52,374 nucleotides of DNA from a virus. Positions within the stretch are counted from its first letter, which is position 1. Every line of letters starts with the position of its first letter. Shown here one piece after another: positions 38,693-47,237 of the stretch. A model generated the notes under the pieces. That model did no database searches. It was not told where the DNA came from and saw nothing but the letters and a program-made list of their open reading frames with translations. A program made the translations under genes and the position numbers. The stretch is taken from the IMG/VR virus record IMGVR_UViG_3300028364_000046, positions 1 through 52,374 of that record; one strand, written 5' to 3'.

Positions 38693-39271
38693 ATGACTTT
38701 CAAGTCCACTCGTAACGCACCTGAGCCTGGTACAGAAGGCTCCTCAGGCTCGCCAGAAGCCACTCCACCCGTAGTGCCTGAAGCCACTCCACCCGTAGTG
38801 CCAGAAGCTGCTCCAGAAGCCACTCCTGAAGCTGCTTCTGAAGTACCTGAGGCCACACCTGAGTCGCCTGAAGCTTCTAAGGGGTTTACACTGGCAGACA
38901 TTGTTGCTGCTGTTAAAGCTCTTTCACCTCAGCCTGAAGCCGCTCCAGAGGTTACACCTGAAGTGCCTGAGGTTGCTCCGGACCCCACAGGCGCGCTGCT
39001 CCGGAGCATGCTAATCCAGCAAGCAAAAGTACCTGATGAGCTCACGGCTCTACTTCCCAAGGATTTGACTAAGTTAAGTGAGTTCTTAGGTTCAGAGTCT
39101 TATAAAGTTCTATCGTCTGGCATGAGGGTGGCTAGTCAAAAGCAACCACCTAATACAGGGGCACCCAGTCCAACACCTGGAGCTGGAGAGAAGCCTAAAG
39201 AAACCATTTCGCCTAAGACGTTTTCTGATGTGACCCTAGAGTTACTTACAGAATTCGACAACTTCTCTTAA
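38693..39271 (+). CDS. Scaffold-like protein with Pro-Glu-Ala-Thr repeats
   Basis: A 192-aa acidic protein starting MTFKSTRNAPEPG. Residues ~20-105 are low-complexity (EATPPVVPEAT, EVPEATPESPEAS), interrupted by a helix TLADIVAAVKAL. Residues ~115-150 form a helix-rich segment, then a Pro/Lys-rich part and a final helix. Position between portal and major capsid protein, acidic composition and length fit a scaffolding protein. The EATP repeats resemble those in the accessory 7042 protein. An upstream TTG at 38636 is in frame but lies before the promoter. Confidence 0.6.
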   Translation: MTFKSTRNAPEPGTEGSSGSPEATPPVVPEATPPVVPEAAPEATPEAASEVPEATPESPEASKGFTLADIVAAVKALSPQPEAAPEVTPEVPEVAPDPTGALLRSMLIQQAKVPDELTALLPKDLTKLSEFLGSESYKVLSSGMRVASQKQPPNTGAPSPTPGAGEKPKETISPKTFSDVTLELLTEFDNFS

Positions 39272-39295
39272 TAACCACCTATTAGACACCTAGCC

Positions 39296-39508
39296 ATGAC
39301 ACCTAAAGAACAAGAAAGAAAACCCCAAGTAAAAGTAGTTGATTCCAAAGACTTTGGAGACAATTATCCCTCATCCGTAGAGTCAGCCAAAAAGCAGCTT
39401 GAAGAGAAGCTCGCAAGCTACTTGAAAGGTGGGTGGGTTTACTCGGGAATCATTCAGAGAAACATTGGGGCCGCACCTAGAGACTATTACGTGTTTTACA
39501 AGATTTAA
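39296..39508 (+). CDS. Small protein (70 aa) before the terminator, unknown
   Basis: A 70-aa Lys/Glu-rich protein starting MTPKEQERKP. It has a central helix (ESAKKQLEEKLASYLKGG) and a strand-rich end (DYYVFYKI). It lies 24 bases after the scaffold-like gene and just before a strong terminator. No known family; position suggests a head-related role. Confidence 0.55.
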   Translation: MTPKEQERKPQVKVVDSKDFGDNYPSSVESAKKQLEEKLASYLKGGWVYSGIIQRNIGAAPRDYYVFYKI

Positions 39509-39538
39509 GACTGCTTAGGGTATGCACTAAGCATCTCA

Positions 39539-39568
39539 GGGGTTTGCAATCCTGTAGACCCCTTTTTT
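39539..39568 (+). terminator. Intrinsic terminator before the major capsid gene
   Basis: GGGGT and ACCCC (with further partial pairing) enclose a loop and are followed directly by TTTTTT. It separates the scaffold unit from the capsid gene, which suggests separate control of capsid amount. Confidence 0.75.
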
Positions 39569-39590
39569 AATAGTCAACTGGAGGCTTCTA

Positions 39591-39668
39591 CGGCAAACGT
39601 GGAGGCCTTTCTATTAGCAAGCCTGTCAATACACCTATAAATGGTTTGGCAAGCCTCCACGTTTGCCG
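39591..39668. repeat. Hairpin element H11
   Basis: Perfect 16-bp arms CGGCAAACGTGGAGGC and GCCTCCACGTTTGCCG. The loop of about 46 nt contains TAGCAAGCCTG, an inner copy of the family half-site. It lies between the terminator at 39568 and the major capsid gene. Confidence 0.8.
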
Positions 39669-39776
39669 TGAGCAAACCCTAAGTGACTAGTTAACCCTAG
39701 GCCACTATGTTGCTTATTGATACCTAGCAGAGGCTACTAGATGGCCCATCCTAAATAATCTCCAAGGTACAAACAC

Positions 39777-40847
39777 ATGGCTATTGATTACGCTGCAATT
39801 TCGGGAGTAGCAAATAGAATTTTTGCTGAGCCTCTGCAGGACTACGTAAACCGCGCTAACCCTATCCTCCAAGCTATTACTAAGCGCGCCGTAGCGTCTG
39901 ATCGTATTTACATGAAAGGCATTCTGTCCAGCTCTCATGCTGCTGGTGCTATTGCTGACGGTTCAACTGTCACACTAGCCGGCACTGAAGGGACTCAGTA
40001 CACCGCACCTACACTTGATTGGTCTACTTACGTTTCCAAGTTTGCTGTAAACAAGCGCGCTGCTGAGCAAATGGCCAACCAGCCTGGTGGCCTAGGTAAC
40101 TTGCTGCAGTCTGAAGTTATGATGGCTGCTAAAGACCTGGCCGACAAGATTGCTGCAGACCTGTTTGGTGGGTCTGTATCTAACGGCTTGGTTGGCGTTC
40201 AGTCCATGATTAACAACACTGGCATCTACGGCGGCGTAAACCGTGACACTTCTGGTAATGAAGCGTTTCGGTCTGTTGTACTTGACGTTAAGGACACTGA
40301 CGATGCAACCGTTGAGCTGTCTACAAACGCTCTCTATGAAGCAGACAGCCTGTTCTTCGAAGCTAACGGCTATGGCTTCACCGAGACTCCAGGCCTGTTT
40401 ACTGGCGTCACTGATCGCAAAATCATGACTAAGTACAAGCAGCTGATGGAGAACATCGACCTAAGCGCTATGAGTGCGGCTCACTTTGTTAACCGCGCTA
40501 ACTCCACTGGCTCTCTGGGCTATGGCAGCGTTGGTTTTGCTGGTGTTCCTTTCATCCGCGACCGCAACATCTCGGCCGCTGGTGATATTGCTGATTCTGG
40601 TCGCCTGTATATCCTCGATATGTCTAAGATTGAGCTGGCTGTGCTGGTTCCTAATCCAAACATGTCCTTGATTCATCAGGTGCAAGGGTACAGCCAAGCA
40701 CCTGTAGTAGACGGTATCCGCACTACTATTGAGTTCTTAGGTAACACTGGTGAGCAACTTCAAGGCTACGTAAAAGCGTATGTCCAGTTGGCTTCTCCTA
40801 ACCCTAAAGCTGCTGGCATGGTCATCAAGAACATCAAAGCCAACTAG
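39777..40847 (+). CDS. Major capsid protein (HK97-fold type)
   Basis: A 356-aa protein. It is Ala/Gly/Asn-rich, with a N-terminal helix, a long strand/loop region (S-T-V-T-L-A-G-T-E-G-T) and a P-domain-like helix (GGLGNLLQSEVMMAAKDLADKIAADLF, too long to be chance). A C-terminal beta segment with G-I-R-T-T-I-E-F-L-G follows. Composition, length and place after portal and scaffold identify it as the main shell protein. Its codon choice is more biased (many CGC, CTG, GGC) than in neighbouring genes, as expected for a very highly expressed product. No protease or decoration domain is fused to it. Confidence 0.8.
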   Translation: MAIDYAAISGVANRIFAEPLQDYVNRANPILQAITKRAVASDRIYMKGILSSSHAAGAIADGSTVTLAGTEGTQYTAPTLDWSTYVSKFAVNKRAAEQMANQPGGLGNLLQSEVMMAAKDLADKIAADLFGGSVSNGLVGVQSMINNTGIYGGVNRDTSGNEAFRSVVLDVKDTDDATVELSTNALYEADSLFFEANGYGFTETPGLFTGVTDRKIMTKYKQLMENIDLSAMSAAHFVNRANSTGSLGYGSVGFAGVPFIRDRNISAAGDIADSGRLYILDMSKIELAVLVPNPNMSLIHQVQGYSQAPVVDGIRTTIEFLGNTGEQLQGYVKAYVQLASPNPKAAGMVIKNIKAN

Positions 40848-40932
40848 GGATACGGCCTAGGTAACTTGAGACAACTCTGGCTACCTGGGCCTCCTTTAGA
40901 CCACTTATACTTAGCTGACGTTGTAAATTGTA

Positions 40933-41184
40933 ATGCTCTATATTCTCTCAACACTTGTAGTCTTTCTACTTATCACGGAACAAGAGCCAAACCCTGGGCA
41001 ACGTCAGCTATTTATTTATATCTGCGCATGCTTAGTGTGGCCTTTGCTTGCACTAGGTTTGCTATTTGAAAAGCGCAAAGAGCTCTTATACACACTCAAG
41101 TACGCCTTTGAAGTACCTGAGGCTGAAGAGCAATTACCCGCAGTATTATTCCCGCTAGATGAAGTAGACCCTGAAACGCTTTAG
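40933..41184 (+). CDS. Small membrane protein with two hydrophobic segments
   Basis: An 83-aa protein. Residues ~2-14 (LYILSTLVVFLLI) and ~27-45 (FIYICACLVWPLLALGLLF) are hydrophobic, with an acidic C-terminal tail (EVPEAEEQL ... DEVDPETL). Two short membrane segments and this size fit a holin-like protein, but no endolysin gene is recognisable nearby. It lies in the head gene cluster, unusual for lysis genes. The function is open. Confidence 0.5.
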   Translation: MLYILSTLVVFLLITEQEPNPGQRQLFIYICACLVWPLLALGLLFEKRKELLYTLKYAFEVPEAEEQLPAVLFPLDEVDPETL

Positions 41185-41220
41185 AATAACAAACACGCAT
41201 ACCCTAGGTGTGCCTAAGTA

Positions 41221-41631
41221 GTGTCTTTAACACCTCTCCAAAGAAGCAGAATTGAATACCACCTGGACCTTGACAGCTTGCAAGGGTTGCTTGCGTTATC
41301 TTTCAACATACGTAGCTCCACCCTAAGTGACTCAAGGTTGCTGTCAGTAGTTGGGAATTTAAGCACCGCACCTACAGCAGAAATCTATACCCACCAAGGA
41401 CAATCCCTAGCTACTACGGAGAGTGCCCTAGGTAGGTGTGAAAGAGCGTTTGATAAGTTGAGCCCAACAACCATAGATGACTCTTTGTTGGTATCTAAAG
41501 CGGGCAAGGTAGTATTACGCAAAGACGAGTTAAAAGCACGCAGACAGTTGTACCGTGAGGCAGCCTCACAGCTTGCACAGGCTATGGGATACACAGACTC
41601 AACGGATTGTCGCGCCCAGCTATGGGGTTAA
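41221..41631 (+). CDS. Probable head-tail connector/adaptor protein
   Basis: A 136-aa helical protein starting with GTG. The pattern of a helical bundle with short loops (R-I-E-Y-H-L-D-L..., A-L-G-R-C-E-R-A-F-D-K-L) fits connector or adaptor proteins that follow the capsid gene in siphophages. No specific motif is present. It ends 6 bases before the MuF-like gene. The assignment is by position and size. Confidence 0.5.
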   Translation: MSLTPLQRSRIEYHLDLDSLQGLLALSFNIRSSTLSDSRLLSVVGNLSTAPTAEIYTHQGQSLATTESALGRCERAFDKLSPTTIDDSLLVSKAGKVVLRKDELKARRQLYREAASQLAQAMGYTDSTDCRAQLWG

Positions 41632-41637
41632 CTCAAA

Positions 41638-43398
41638 ATGGCGGAGCAAACTTCCAAGTCGCTCATCAGAGCACTTGCTAACCAAGACCTAATGCTTGAA
41701 ACCAAAGCAGCTAGGCGTGTGCAAGAAAACCTCACAGAAGTGCGTAATAGGCTCAAGGCACACTTAGAGGAAGACCCCAACAACTGGAACGCAAATAGGC
41801 TCGCTCCCGTAATAGAGGGTTACCTAAGAGAGTTTGAGGCAAAGGGAATATCCTCCTTAGGCGTTGAAGGAGCCATCAACCAGGGAGTAAACAATGGGCG
41901 TTTAGTGGTAGCCGAAACCGCTAGAATTCCCAAAGATTCCAACTACTTCAACTGGTCCCCCGTACTGCCAATAAACTCAATCAGCTTGTTGGAGTCTAAA
42001 GCAGCCTCAGACATCACCAAAGTAAGCGCTCAAGTAAAGGACCAGATACTTAGGAAAGTGCAGGTGGGTCTGGCCCTAGGTGCTCCAGTAAACGAAATTG
42101 CTGATGACATCCTAGGTGTGGGCTTAAAAGGCTCAAAGGGACGTGACGGTGTATTCAGGTCTGCTTCTGTACGTGCTGAAACTATTGCCCGCACGGTATC
42201 CAACGACCTGATAAACGAGGGCGCACTTATTACCTACAATGGTGTAGACCAAGTAACACCTGAGTTGGACCTGAAGAAGATATGGCAGACGCTTTCTGAC
42301 AGGCGTACGTCTAAGCGTTGCTTGTCCCTAAGTGGTCAGGTCAGGGGCTTGAAAGAAGAATTCAATGCATCAGACGGTTGGGCTGGAGAACACCCATCTG
42401 CACACCCCAACTGCCGTTCTCGCATAACAGTCAAGAGCGAGCCCTACAACAGCAAGTGGGAATCCCGTTGGCCAAGTAAACCAATAAGCATACCCAAGCC
42501 TCCTGTAAGCATACCTGTAAGTGTGCCCAAGCCCACTGTTAGCACGCCTCTAAGTGTGCCTGTGAGTGTTCCTAAAAAGCCTAGGAAAAACGCTAAAAAG
42601 TCTGAAAGAATGCCTGAGCCAGACGCACTAAGTATCCCTAAGAACACTGTTCTAAGCGAAAACCCAGCATTTAATGACGCCAGCCTACAAGCAGCAATCA
42701 GAAGCTTGCCCACAGCTCAGGCCGAATTGATTGAAAAGTTTCTCAAGAATACAGACGTCCAGACAGTGTTCTCAACTGAAAAACCTAAGAGTGTTCAAAA
42801 GCTTGTAGATAGCCTAAAGTTTTCAGGTAGTTCTGAACACAGGAACATTTTCAATAAATCAGTAAGTGCATACGCTTATAGAGACGACGACGGCAACAAA
42901 ATGGTGGCTAACGGGTACACGAGTAATTACTATAATCACATTCAAGTACGCCTGATTGAGCCTATAAAGAAGTTTAATCCACAAGTCAAACTTTTGCAAG
43001 CTTCAGACAAGAAAGTTGTAAGTAAGCACCTAGCTGATAAAGACTACATGGCGTGGTCTTATTCAGAGTTTCTTGATGAAAAGGGCCCAGAGCAAATCTT
43101 GTGCACTATGCTACATGAAATAGGCCATCAAATGCAACACAAGGCAGGATTTGGATACCAAGGTGCCCCTGAAAATGTTTGGTGGTTTACTGAGTACGGT
43201 GACCCCAACGACGACCAGGCGGAATGGCACGCAGAAAGCTTCCGGTTATGGGCAGTATCACCTGAACTGTTTAAGGAAAGTGACCCTCTAGGATACGAAT
43301 ATATCAACAGCATGGCCATTAAAGCCGCAAACACACCTAGCTTTAATCACATTCCAAAAGATACTAAAAATGGTACTAAATTACAGGATAGAAAATAA
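41638..43398 (+). CDS. MuF-like head protein fused to a C-terminal zincin metalloprotease-like domain
   Basis: A 586-aa protein in three parts. Residues ~1-275 are the MuF/phage head morphogenesis domain: AxxIARTxSNDLINEG, WQTLSDRRTSKRCLSLSGQ and HPSAHPNCRS, where the C-x2-L-x-G and H-P-N-C-R-C/S pattern is typical. Residues ~275-340 are a Ser/Pro/Val/Lys linker with IPKP and VPVS repeats. Residues ~345-586 contain HEIGHQMQH (H493, E494, H497, H501), the HExxH zinc signature, and downstream AEWHAESFRLW with candidate third ligands. MuF proteins ride in the capsid, and in other phages carry variable C-terminal toxin or effector domains. This protein could therefore bring a protease into the host with the DNA. 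Confidence 0.8.
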   Translation: MAEQTSKSLIRALANQDLMLETKAARRVQENLTEVRNRLKAHLEEDPNNWNANRLAPVIEGYLREFEAKGISSLGVEGAINQGVNNGRLVVAETARIPKDSNYFNWSPVLPINSISLLESKAASDITKVSAQVKDQILRKVQVGLALGAPVNEIADDILGVGLKGSKGRDGVFRSASVRAETIARTVSNDLINEGALITYNGVDQVTPELDLKKIWQTLSDRRTSKRCLSLSGQVRGLKEEFNASDGWAGEHPSAHPNCRSRITVKSEPYNSKWESRWPSKPISIPKPPVSIPVSVPKPTVSTPLSVPVSVPKKPRKNAKKSERMPEPDALSIPKNTVLSENPAFNDASLQAAIRSLPTAQAELIEKFLKNTDVQTVFSTEKPKSVQKLVDSLKFSGSSEHRNIFNKSVSAYAYRDDDGNKMVANGYTSNYYNHIQVRLIEPIKKFNPQVKLLQASDKKVVSKHLADKDYMAWSYSEFLDEKGPEQILCTMLHEIGHQMQHKAGFGYQGAPENVWWFTEYGDPNDDQAEWHAESFRLWAVSPELFKESDPLGYEYINSMAIKAANTPSFNHIPKDTKNGTKLQDRK

Positions 43399-43400
43399 CA

Positions 43401-43610
43401 ATGCCAGTTTATAAATCTCAAAGCACACCTAAGCCTAGAAGAAGCCCACTGTTTGGTAAGCTCCATAAACTTAAGATAAACTCTCCCACACTTGAAGTGT
43501 TTATAAGTAAGCTCTCTAAAATGGAGTTTACCCCTAAGCAACGTAAAAGGGTCGGAGAGTACCTAGAGATTGCGTTGGTATATTATTCATCGTCTCCTGG
43601 GCCTCTTTAA
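43401..43610 (+). CDS. Small basic protein (69 aa), unknown
   Basis: A 69-aa Lys-rich protein starting MPVYKSQSTPK. It begins 2 bases after the stop of the MuF-zincin gene and is therefore probably translated with it. It is helical in the middle (LEVFISKLSKMEF, RKRVGEYLEIALVYY). A small partner encoded directly behind an effector-type domain could be an immunity or chaperone protein, but nothing in the sequence shows that. Confidence 0.55.
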   Translation: MPVYKSQSTPKPRRSPLFGKLHKLKINSPTLEVFISKLSKMEFTPKQRKRVGEYLEIALVYYSSSPGPL

Positions 43611-43646
43611 GTGGTCTATAGAACAAACCTTAGCTAGGGCCGTTGT

Positions 43647-44099
43647 ATGTCTGTTCGTGACTTAGAAGTACGCTTAACTAGGCTTGAGGACAGCATACTA
43701 GGGCGCCTAGGCTACCGAGAGTACGAAGTCAAGGTAGGCAACCAGTTGTTGGACCCTCAGCCAGAAGTTGTTCAAAAGTCTGTTGCTTCTTACTCAGAAA
43801 CAAAGTTAGCCAGCTTTATTAATGCCCTAGGTGGGCGTGGAAATCCAATAAGCTATTTTGAGCTTGAAGTAAGCAGATTGGTGCCTGAGGCAGTCGTTCG
43901 AAGCTATCAGTACTGGTCTCTTAAGCGTGATGGCTTTGTGTCTGAATGTTTGCCCGTTTCTATAACAACAACAGACGCTCGCCATAGAGTAATTTTAGCG
44001 GCCATAAAGATTGCGCAAAGTATTGACTCCAGCCCAAATACACTTGACAGCCTAGAAACTTCTTGGGACAGCCATGTGTCATATTTTGATGGAACGTAA
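43647..44099 (+). CDS. Unknown protein (150 aa) in the head-tail cluster
   Basis: A 150-aa protein starting MSVRDLEVRLTRLEDS, with a short N-terminal coiled coil and a mixed alpha/beta body. No known motif. It lies between the MuF-like gene and the tail fibre gene, so a role in the neck or fibre attachment is possible. The N-terminal coiled coil might bind the fibre. Confidence 0.5.
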   Translation: MSVRDLEVRLTRLEDSILGRLGYREYEVKVGNQLLDPQPEVVQKSVASYSETKLASFINALGGRGNPISYFELEVSRLVPEAVVRSYQYWSLKRDGFVSECLPVSITTTDARHRVILAAIKIAQSIDSSPNTLDSLETSWDSHVSYFDGT

Positions 44100-44155
44100 T
44101 TAGGCCCGGGCCTTTTAATTGCCGCTATAGCTAAGAAACCTATTTTGCACTTAGA

Positions 44156-45796
44156 ATGACTCAACAAACTCTTAACTTAGGTACTTCCCCTAACGACGGT
44201 ACAGGAGACTCTTTAAGAGTTGGTGGGGCAAAAATTAACGAAAACTTCACGGAGCTTTATGAGCTGTCTGAAGACAACTTTGATGGCACCTACGGCAGTC
44301 TCACTGGCACCCCTACAAGCTTTCCACCAGAGGCTCACAACCAGGCCGCAAGCACTATAACCGGATTGGCCTCCGTAGCCACCACAGGACAATATAGTGC
44401 ACTACTAGGCATACCACTTGCATTCCCACCAGCCTCCCACAACCAAGCCTGGAGCACAATCACGGGCACTCCGACGTCGCTTGCAGGGTATGGCATCCAA
44501 GACACTGTAAGCACCTTTGATGGCGCTTACGGAAGCCTCACAGACACACCTACAGAATTTACACCTGCTGCTCACAACCAAGCCTGGAGCACAATCACAG
44601 GTACACCTACGTCGCTTGCAGGCTATGGCATTCTGGATGGTGGCGGAAGTGATTTTAATGGCGCTTACGGCAGTCTTACTGGAGTGCCAACAAGCTTTAC
44701 ACCGGCTGCTCATGACCAACCTTGGAGTACAATTACTGGCACACCTACCTCACTTTCTGGGTATGGCATCCAAGACACGATAAGTGACTTTGATGGCGCT
44801 TACGGTAGTCTTACTGGAGTGCCAACAAGCTTCACGCCGGCTGCTCATGACCAACCTTGGAGCACAATCACAGGTACGCCAACGTCACTTGCTGGGTATG
44901 GCATCCAAGACACTATTAGCAACTTTGATGGTGCTTACGGCAGTCTTACAGGCACACCTACAGCATTCACACCGGCTGCTCACGACCAAGCCTGGAGTAC
45001 TATTACAGACACTCCGACGTCGCTTGCTGGCTACGGTATCCAAGACACGATAAGCACCTTTGATGGCGCCTATGGTAGTCTTACAGGCACACCTACAGCA
45101 TTCACGCCGGCAGCTCATGATCAAGCCTGGAGTACAATTACTGGCACGCCTACTTCTTTAGCTGGGTACGGTATCCAAGACACGATAAGCACCTTTGATG
45201 GCGCCTACGGTAATCTTACTGGTGTCCCAACAAGCTTCACGCCGGCCACTCATAACCAAGCCTGGAGTACAATTACGGGCACGCCTACTTCACTTGCTGG
45301 GTATGGAATTCTGGATGCTTCTTCAGCAGCTCCCGTCCGGTCTGTGTCTGGTAAAACAGGTGCCGTACAGCTTAACAGCCAAGATGTGGGGTTAGGCTCG
45401 GTAAACAATACGTCAGACTTCTCAAAGCCCGTTTCACAAGCCACTCAATTGGCATTAAATAGCAAAGTTGGAGCCTACACCGAGAGCCAAGAAGTCACAT
45501 ACGTAAACAACACTACTATTTCAATAGCCCACCAATTAGGTTCTGTTCCTAAGGACTGGCACATAGTTATTAGGTGCAAGACTGCTGAACACGGATACCA
45601 GCCAGGTGATGAAATTTTGCCTTTCATAGGTGGTAAAAACCCACAAGTTACAATTTTTGGGTGCTATCCTTTTGTTACTGATCAGAACGTGGGTCTTATT
45701 ACTACTCAGTCTATACCTATTTTAAGTATCCCAGCACGTACGTTTTTTAACATAACACTTGATAGCTGGAGAATTGTTGCAAGATGGAGAAGTTAA
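44156..45796 (+). CDS. Tail fibre protein with about seven 44-residue repeats
   Basis: A 546-aa protein. The N-terminal ~40 residues (LNLGTSPNDGTGDSLRVGG) match the start of many phage fibre proteins, which attach to the virion. Residues ~45-385 are about seven repeats of 44 aa; each reads FDGAYGSLTG-x-PTxFTPAAH-x-QxWSTITGTPTSLAGYGI-x-D. Next comes a SVSGKTGAVQL motif, common in phage fibres. The C-terminal ~160 residues form the tip, which probably binds the receptor. The DNA repeats are nearly identical, so copy number and fibre length can change by recombination. It lies in an unusual place, between head and tail-tube genes. Confidence 0.82.
   Translation: MTQQTLNLGTSPNDGTGDSLRVGGAKINENFTELYELSEDNFDGTYGSLTGTPTSFPPEAHNQAASTITGLASVATTGQYSALLGIPLAFPPASHNQAWSTITGTPTSLAGYGIQDTVSTFDGAYGSLTDTPTEFTPAAHNQAWSTITGTPTSLAGYGILDGGGSDFNGAYGSLTGVPTSFTPAAHDQPWSTITGTPTSLSGYGIQDTISDFDGAYGSLTGVPTSFTPAAHDQPWSTITGTPTSLAGYGIQDTISNFDGAYGSLTGTPTAFTPAAHDQAWSTITDTPTSLAGYGIQDTISTFDGAYGSLTGTPTAFTPAAHDQAWSTITGTPTSLAGYGIQDTISTFDGAYGNLTGVPTSFTPATHNQAWSTITGTPTSLAGYGILDASSAAPVRSVSGKTGAVQLNSQDVGLGSVNNTSDFSKPVSQATQLALNSKVGAYTESQEVTYVNNTTISIAHQLGSVPKDWHIVIRCKTAEHGYQPGDEILPFIGGKNPQVTIFGCYPFVTDQNVGLITTQSIPILSIPARTFFNITLDSWRIVARWRS
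44278..45315 (+). repeat. 132-base tandem repeats in the tail fibre gene
   Basis: About seven units of ~132 bases with high DNA identity (for example GATGGCGCTTACGGTAGTCT and GGAGTGCCAACAAGCTTCAC recur). The first unit is diverged, and one unit carries a short insertion (LDGGGSDFNG). Confidence 0.85.
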
Positions 45797-46209
45797 TGGA
45801 AGTTTATTACAGTTTGAACAAAGTATTTTATTTGCAAGTGGGTGGTGAAATACCAGCAGGTGCAACAGTCTTTGAAACACTTGAAGATTTTGAGTTTGCA
45901 AAGGAGCTAGAGGTTGGCCAACCCCCAGACTGGGACGGCTTTACGTCTGCCTTATTATCTGATGACCGCCTCAATAAAGTACTTGGAGAAGCCTTTGTAA
46001 AAGCACCTGCTGTGGCCCTAGGTGTGACTGTAGCATTGGGACAAGTAGCTAAAGATGGCCCGAGCGCATTCAGCGTTGCTTTTCCGGCTCTTTGTCAGCT
46101 AGGTGGAGCAACTCAGAAGGACGTAGAAAGCTGGGCAACTATGGCATCAGACCACAACTTACCTAGGGACTTTGTGGCAGTAATTATGGACGTTATCCCA
46201 CCTAAGTAA
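45796..46209 (+). CDS. Unknown protein (137 aa) after the fibre gene
   Basis: A 137-aa protein. The ATG at 45796 overlaps the fibre stop (TAATG), which suggests translational coupling; ATG at 45784 is in frame too. The N-terminal ~45 residues resemble a short module found behind fibre proteins (YYSLNKVFYLQVGGEIPAG...TLEDFEFAKEL). The rest is helical and Ala/Val-rich. A fibre assembly helper is a reasonable guess from position. Confidence 0.5.
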   Translation: MEVYYSLNKVFYLQVGGEIPAGATVFETLEDFEFAKELEVGQPPDWDGFTSALLSDDRLNKVLGEAFVKAPAVALGVTVALGQVAKDGPSAFSVAFPALCQLGGATQKDVESWATMASDHNLPRDFVAVIMDVIPPK

Positions 46210-46213
46210 ACCC

Positions 46214-46630
46214 ATGACAAGTTTAGTGCAACTTAAGACCAACTTAGAAAGCTTCCTCAGGTCTACCTTAGGTGTGCAAGCATGGGACACTATCCAGTTC
46301 TCCATGATACCTACGGACGCTCCTAAGGGGTACTTTCAATTGTCTGAGATTACCTACGGCCAATCCACCCAGTCTCTTTGGCTAGTAGGCATAGGTATAG
46401 CCAGCCTCTCTTTAAGTGGTTTAGACAATCAGATTGCCACCATACTTGAGGCTATAGAGGCAAACTATTACTATCCTCAACCTTGCATAAATGGGCTAGG
46501 TGCCCTAAGCATACCAGGGTCCATTCAGATTGAGGTCCCAGACTCTTACGCAAACCAGTCAGGCATCTCTCAGACTACCGGCTTTAGAACTGCGGTAACC
46601 TTTCAGCTGTCTATAAGCTTTGCGCGATAA
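46214..46630 (+). CDS. Probable tail terminator / tail completion protein
   Basis: A 138-aa protein. It begins with a helix (LVQLKTNLESFLRSTLG) followed by a series of strands, like the small tail terminator proteins of siphophages (lambda gpU and DUF3168-type). It lies between the fibre region and the tail tube gene, as expected. It would cap the tail tube at the head side. Confidence 0.5.
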   Translation: MTSLVQLKTNLESFLRSTLGVQAWDTIQFSMIPTDAPKGYFQLSEITYGQSTQSLWLVGIGIASLSLSGLDNQIATILEAIEANYYYPQPCINGLGALSIPGSIQIEVPDSYANQSGISQTTGFRTAVTFQLSISFAR

Positions 46631-46653
46631 CCCCTAAGTGAGCCCTAAGTAAG

Positions 46654-47160
46654 ATGGCAACCGTTAAGTTTTCAGGACAGGAACCAACAAACTTTTACAA
46701 CAAGTCCAAGGCTGAACTTGTAGCAATCGTAAACCAGGAGGCTGCCAACTTAGAAACGGCTCTTGTAGAGGCCACCCCAGGTGACCGAGGTGGGCTCAGG
46801 CAGGGTTGGGTATTTAAGCCAGCCACTGAAAGCAAACTTCAAGCAATTGTTGGGCAAAGTAAGGTTTACTTTTTGCCTCTTGAGTTGGGCCGCAAACCAG
46901 GTAAGGGAGTAAGTGCAAAAGGCCAGCAGGAATTGGCAAAATGGTCTATACGCAAAGGCATAACTGGAGACCCAAAAGAAGCCAAATCGTTCGCCTTTTT
47001 GGTTTCAAGGAAATACAAGCGTGAAGGTAAGACTGCACTTGGATTTGCGGGTTTGGCCACTGAGGGTGCTCAAGCAAGCTCCGTAAACTTAGATGAAATC
47101 AAGCCTGTAGGTGGGCCTATTCTAGAGGGATTTAAGAAGCTCACTGAGCGCCTTAAGTAA
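46654..47160 (+). CDS. HK97 gp10-like head-tail joining protein
   Basis: A 168-aa protein. The pattern helix - TPGDRGGLRQGWVFKP - basic segment - YFLPLELGRKPGKG - AKWSIRKGI - F-A-F-L-V-S-R-K is that of the HK97 gp10 neck family, which has a conserved T-G-x-L-R/K-x-G-W or similar near the N-terminus and an acidic/aromatic middle. Position before the tail tube gene also fits. The C-terminal helix is basic. Confidence 0.6.
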   Translation: MATVKFSGQEPTNFYNKSKAELVAIVNQEAANLETALVEATPGDRGGLRQGWVFKPATESKLQAIVGQSKVYFLPLELGRKPGKGVSAKGQQELAKWSIRKGITGDPKEAKSFAFLVSRKYKREGKTALGFAGLATEGAQASSVNLDEIKPVGGPILEGFKKLTERLK

Positions 47161-47174
47161 ACTCGCCCAGGGCC

Positions 47175-47237
47175 ACTTACACTAGCCTTAGGTAATGTTA
47201 TAAAATCACTAGGCAGGTCCACGAGGCCTGAAGAAAT
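47175..47237 (+). promoter_or_regulatory. Possible promoter for the tail tube gene
   Basis: GGTAATGTTATAAAATCAC offers a -10-like TATAAA (about 47198) roughly 35 bases before the start codon. A good -35 is not visible. The 77-base gap after the neck gene supports a separate start of transcription. Confidence 0.4.
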
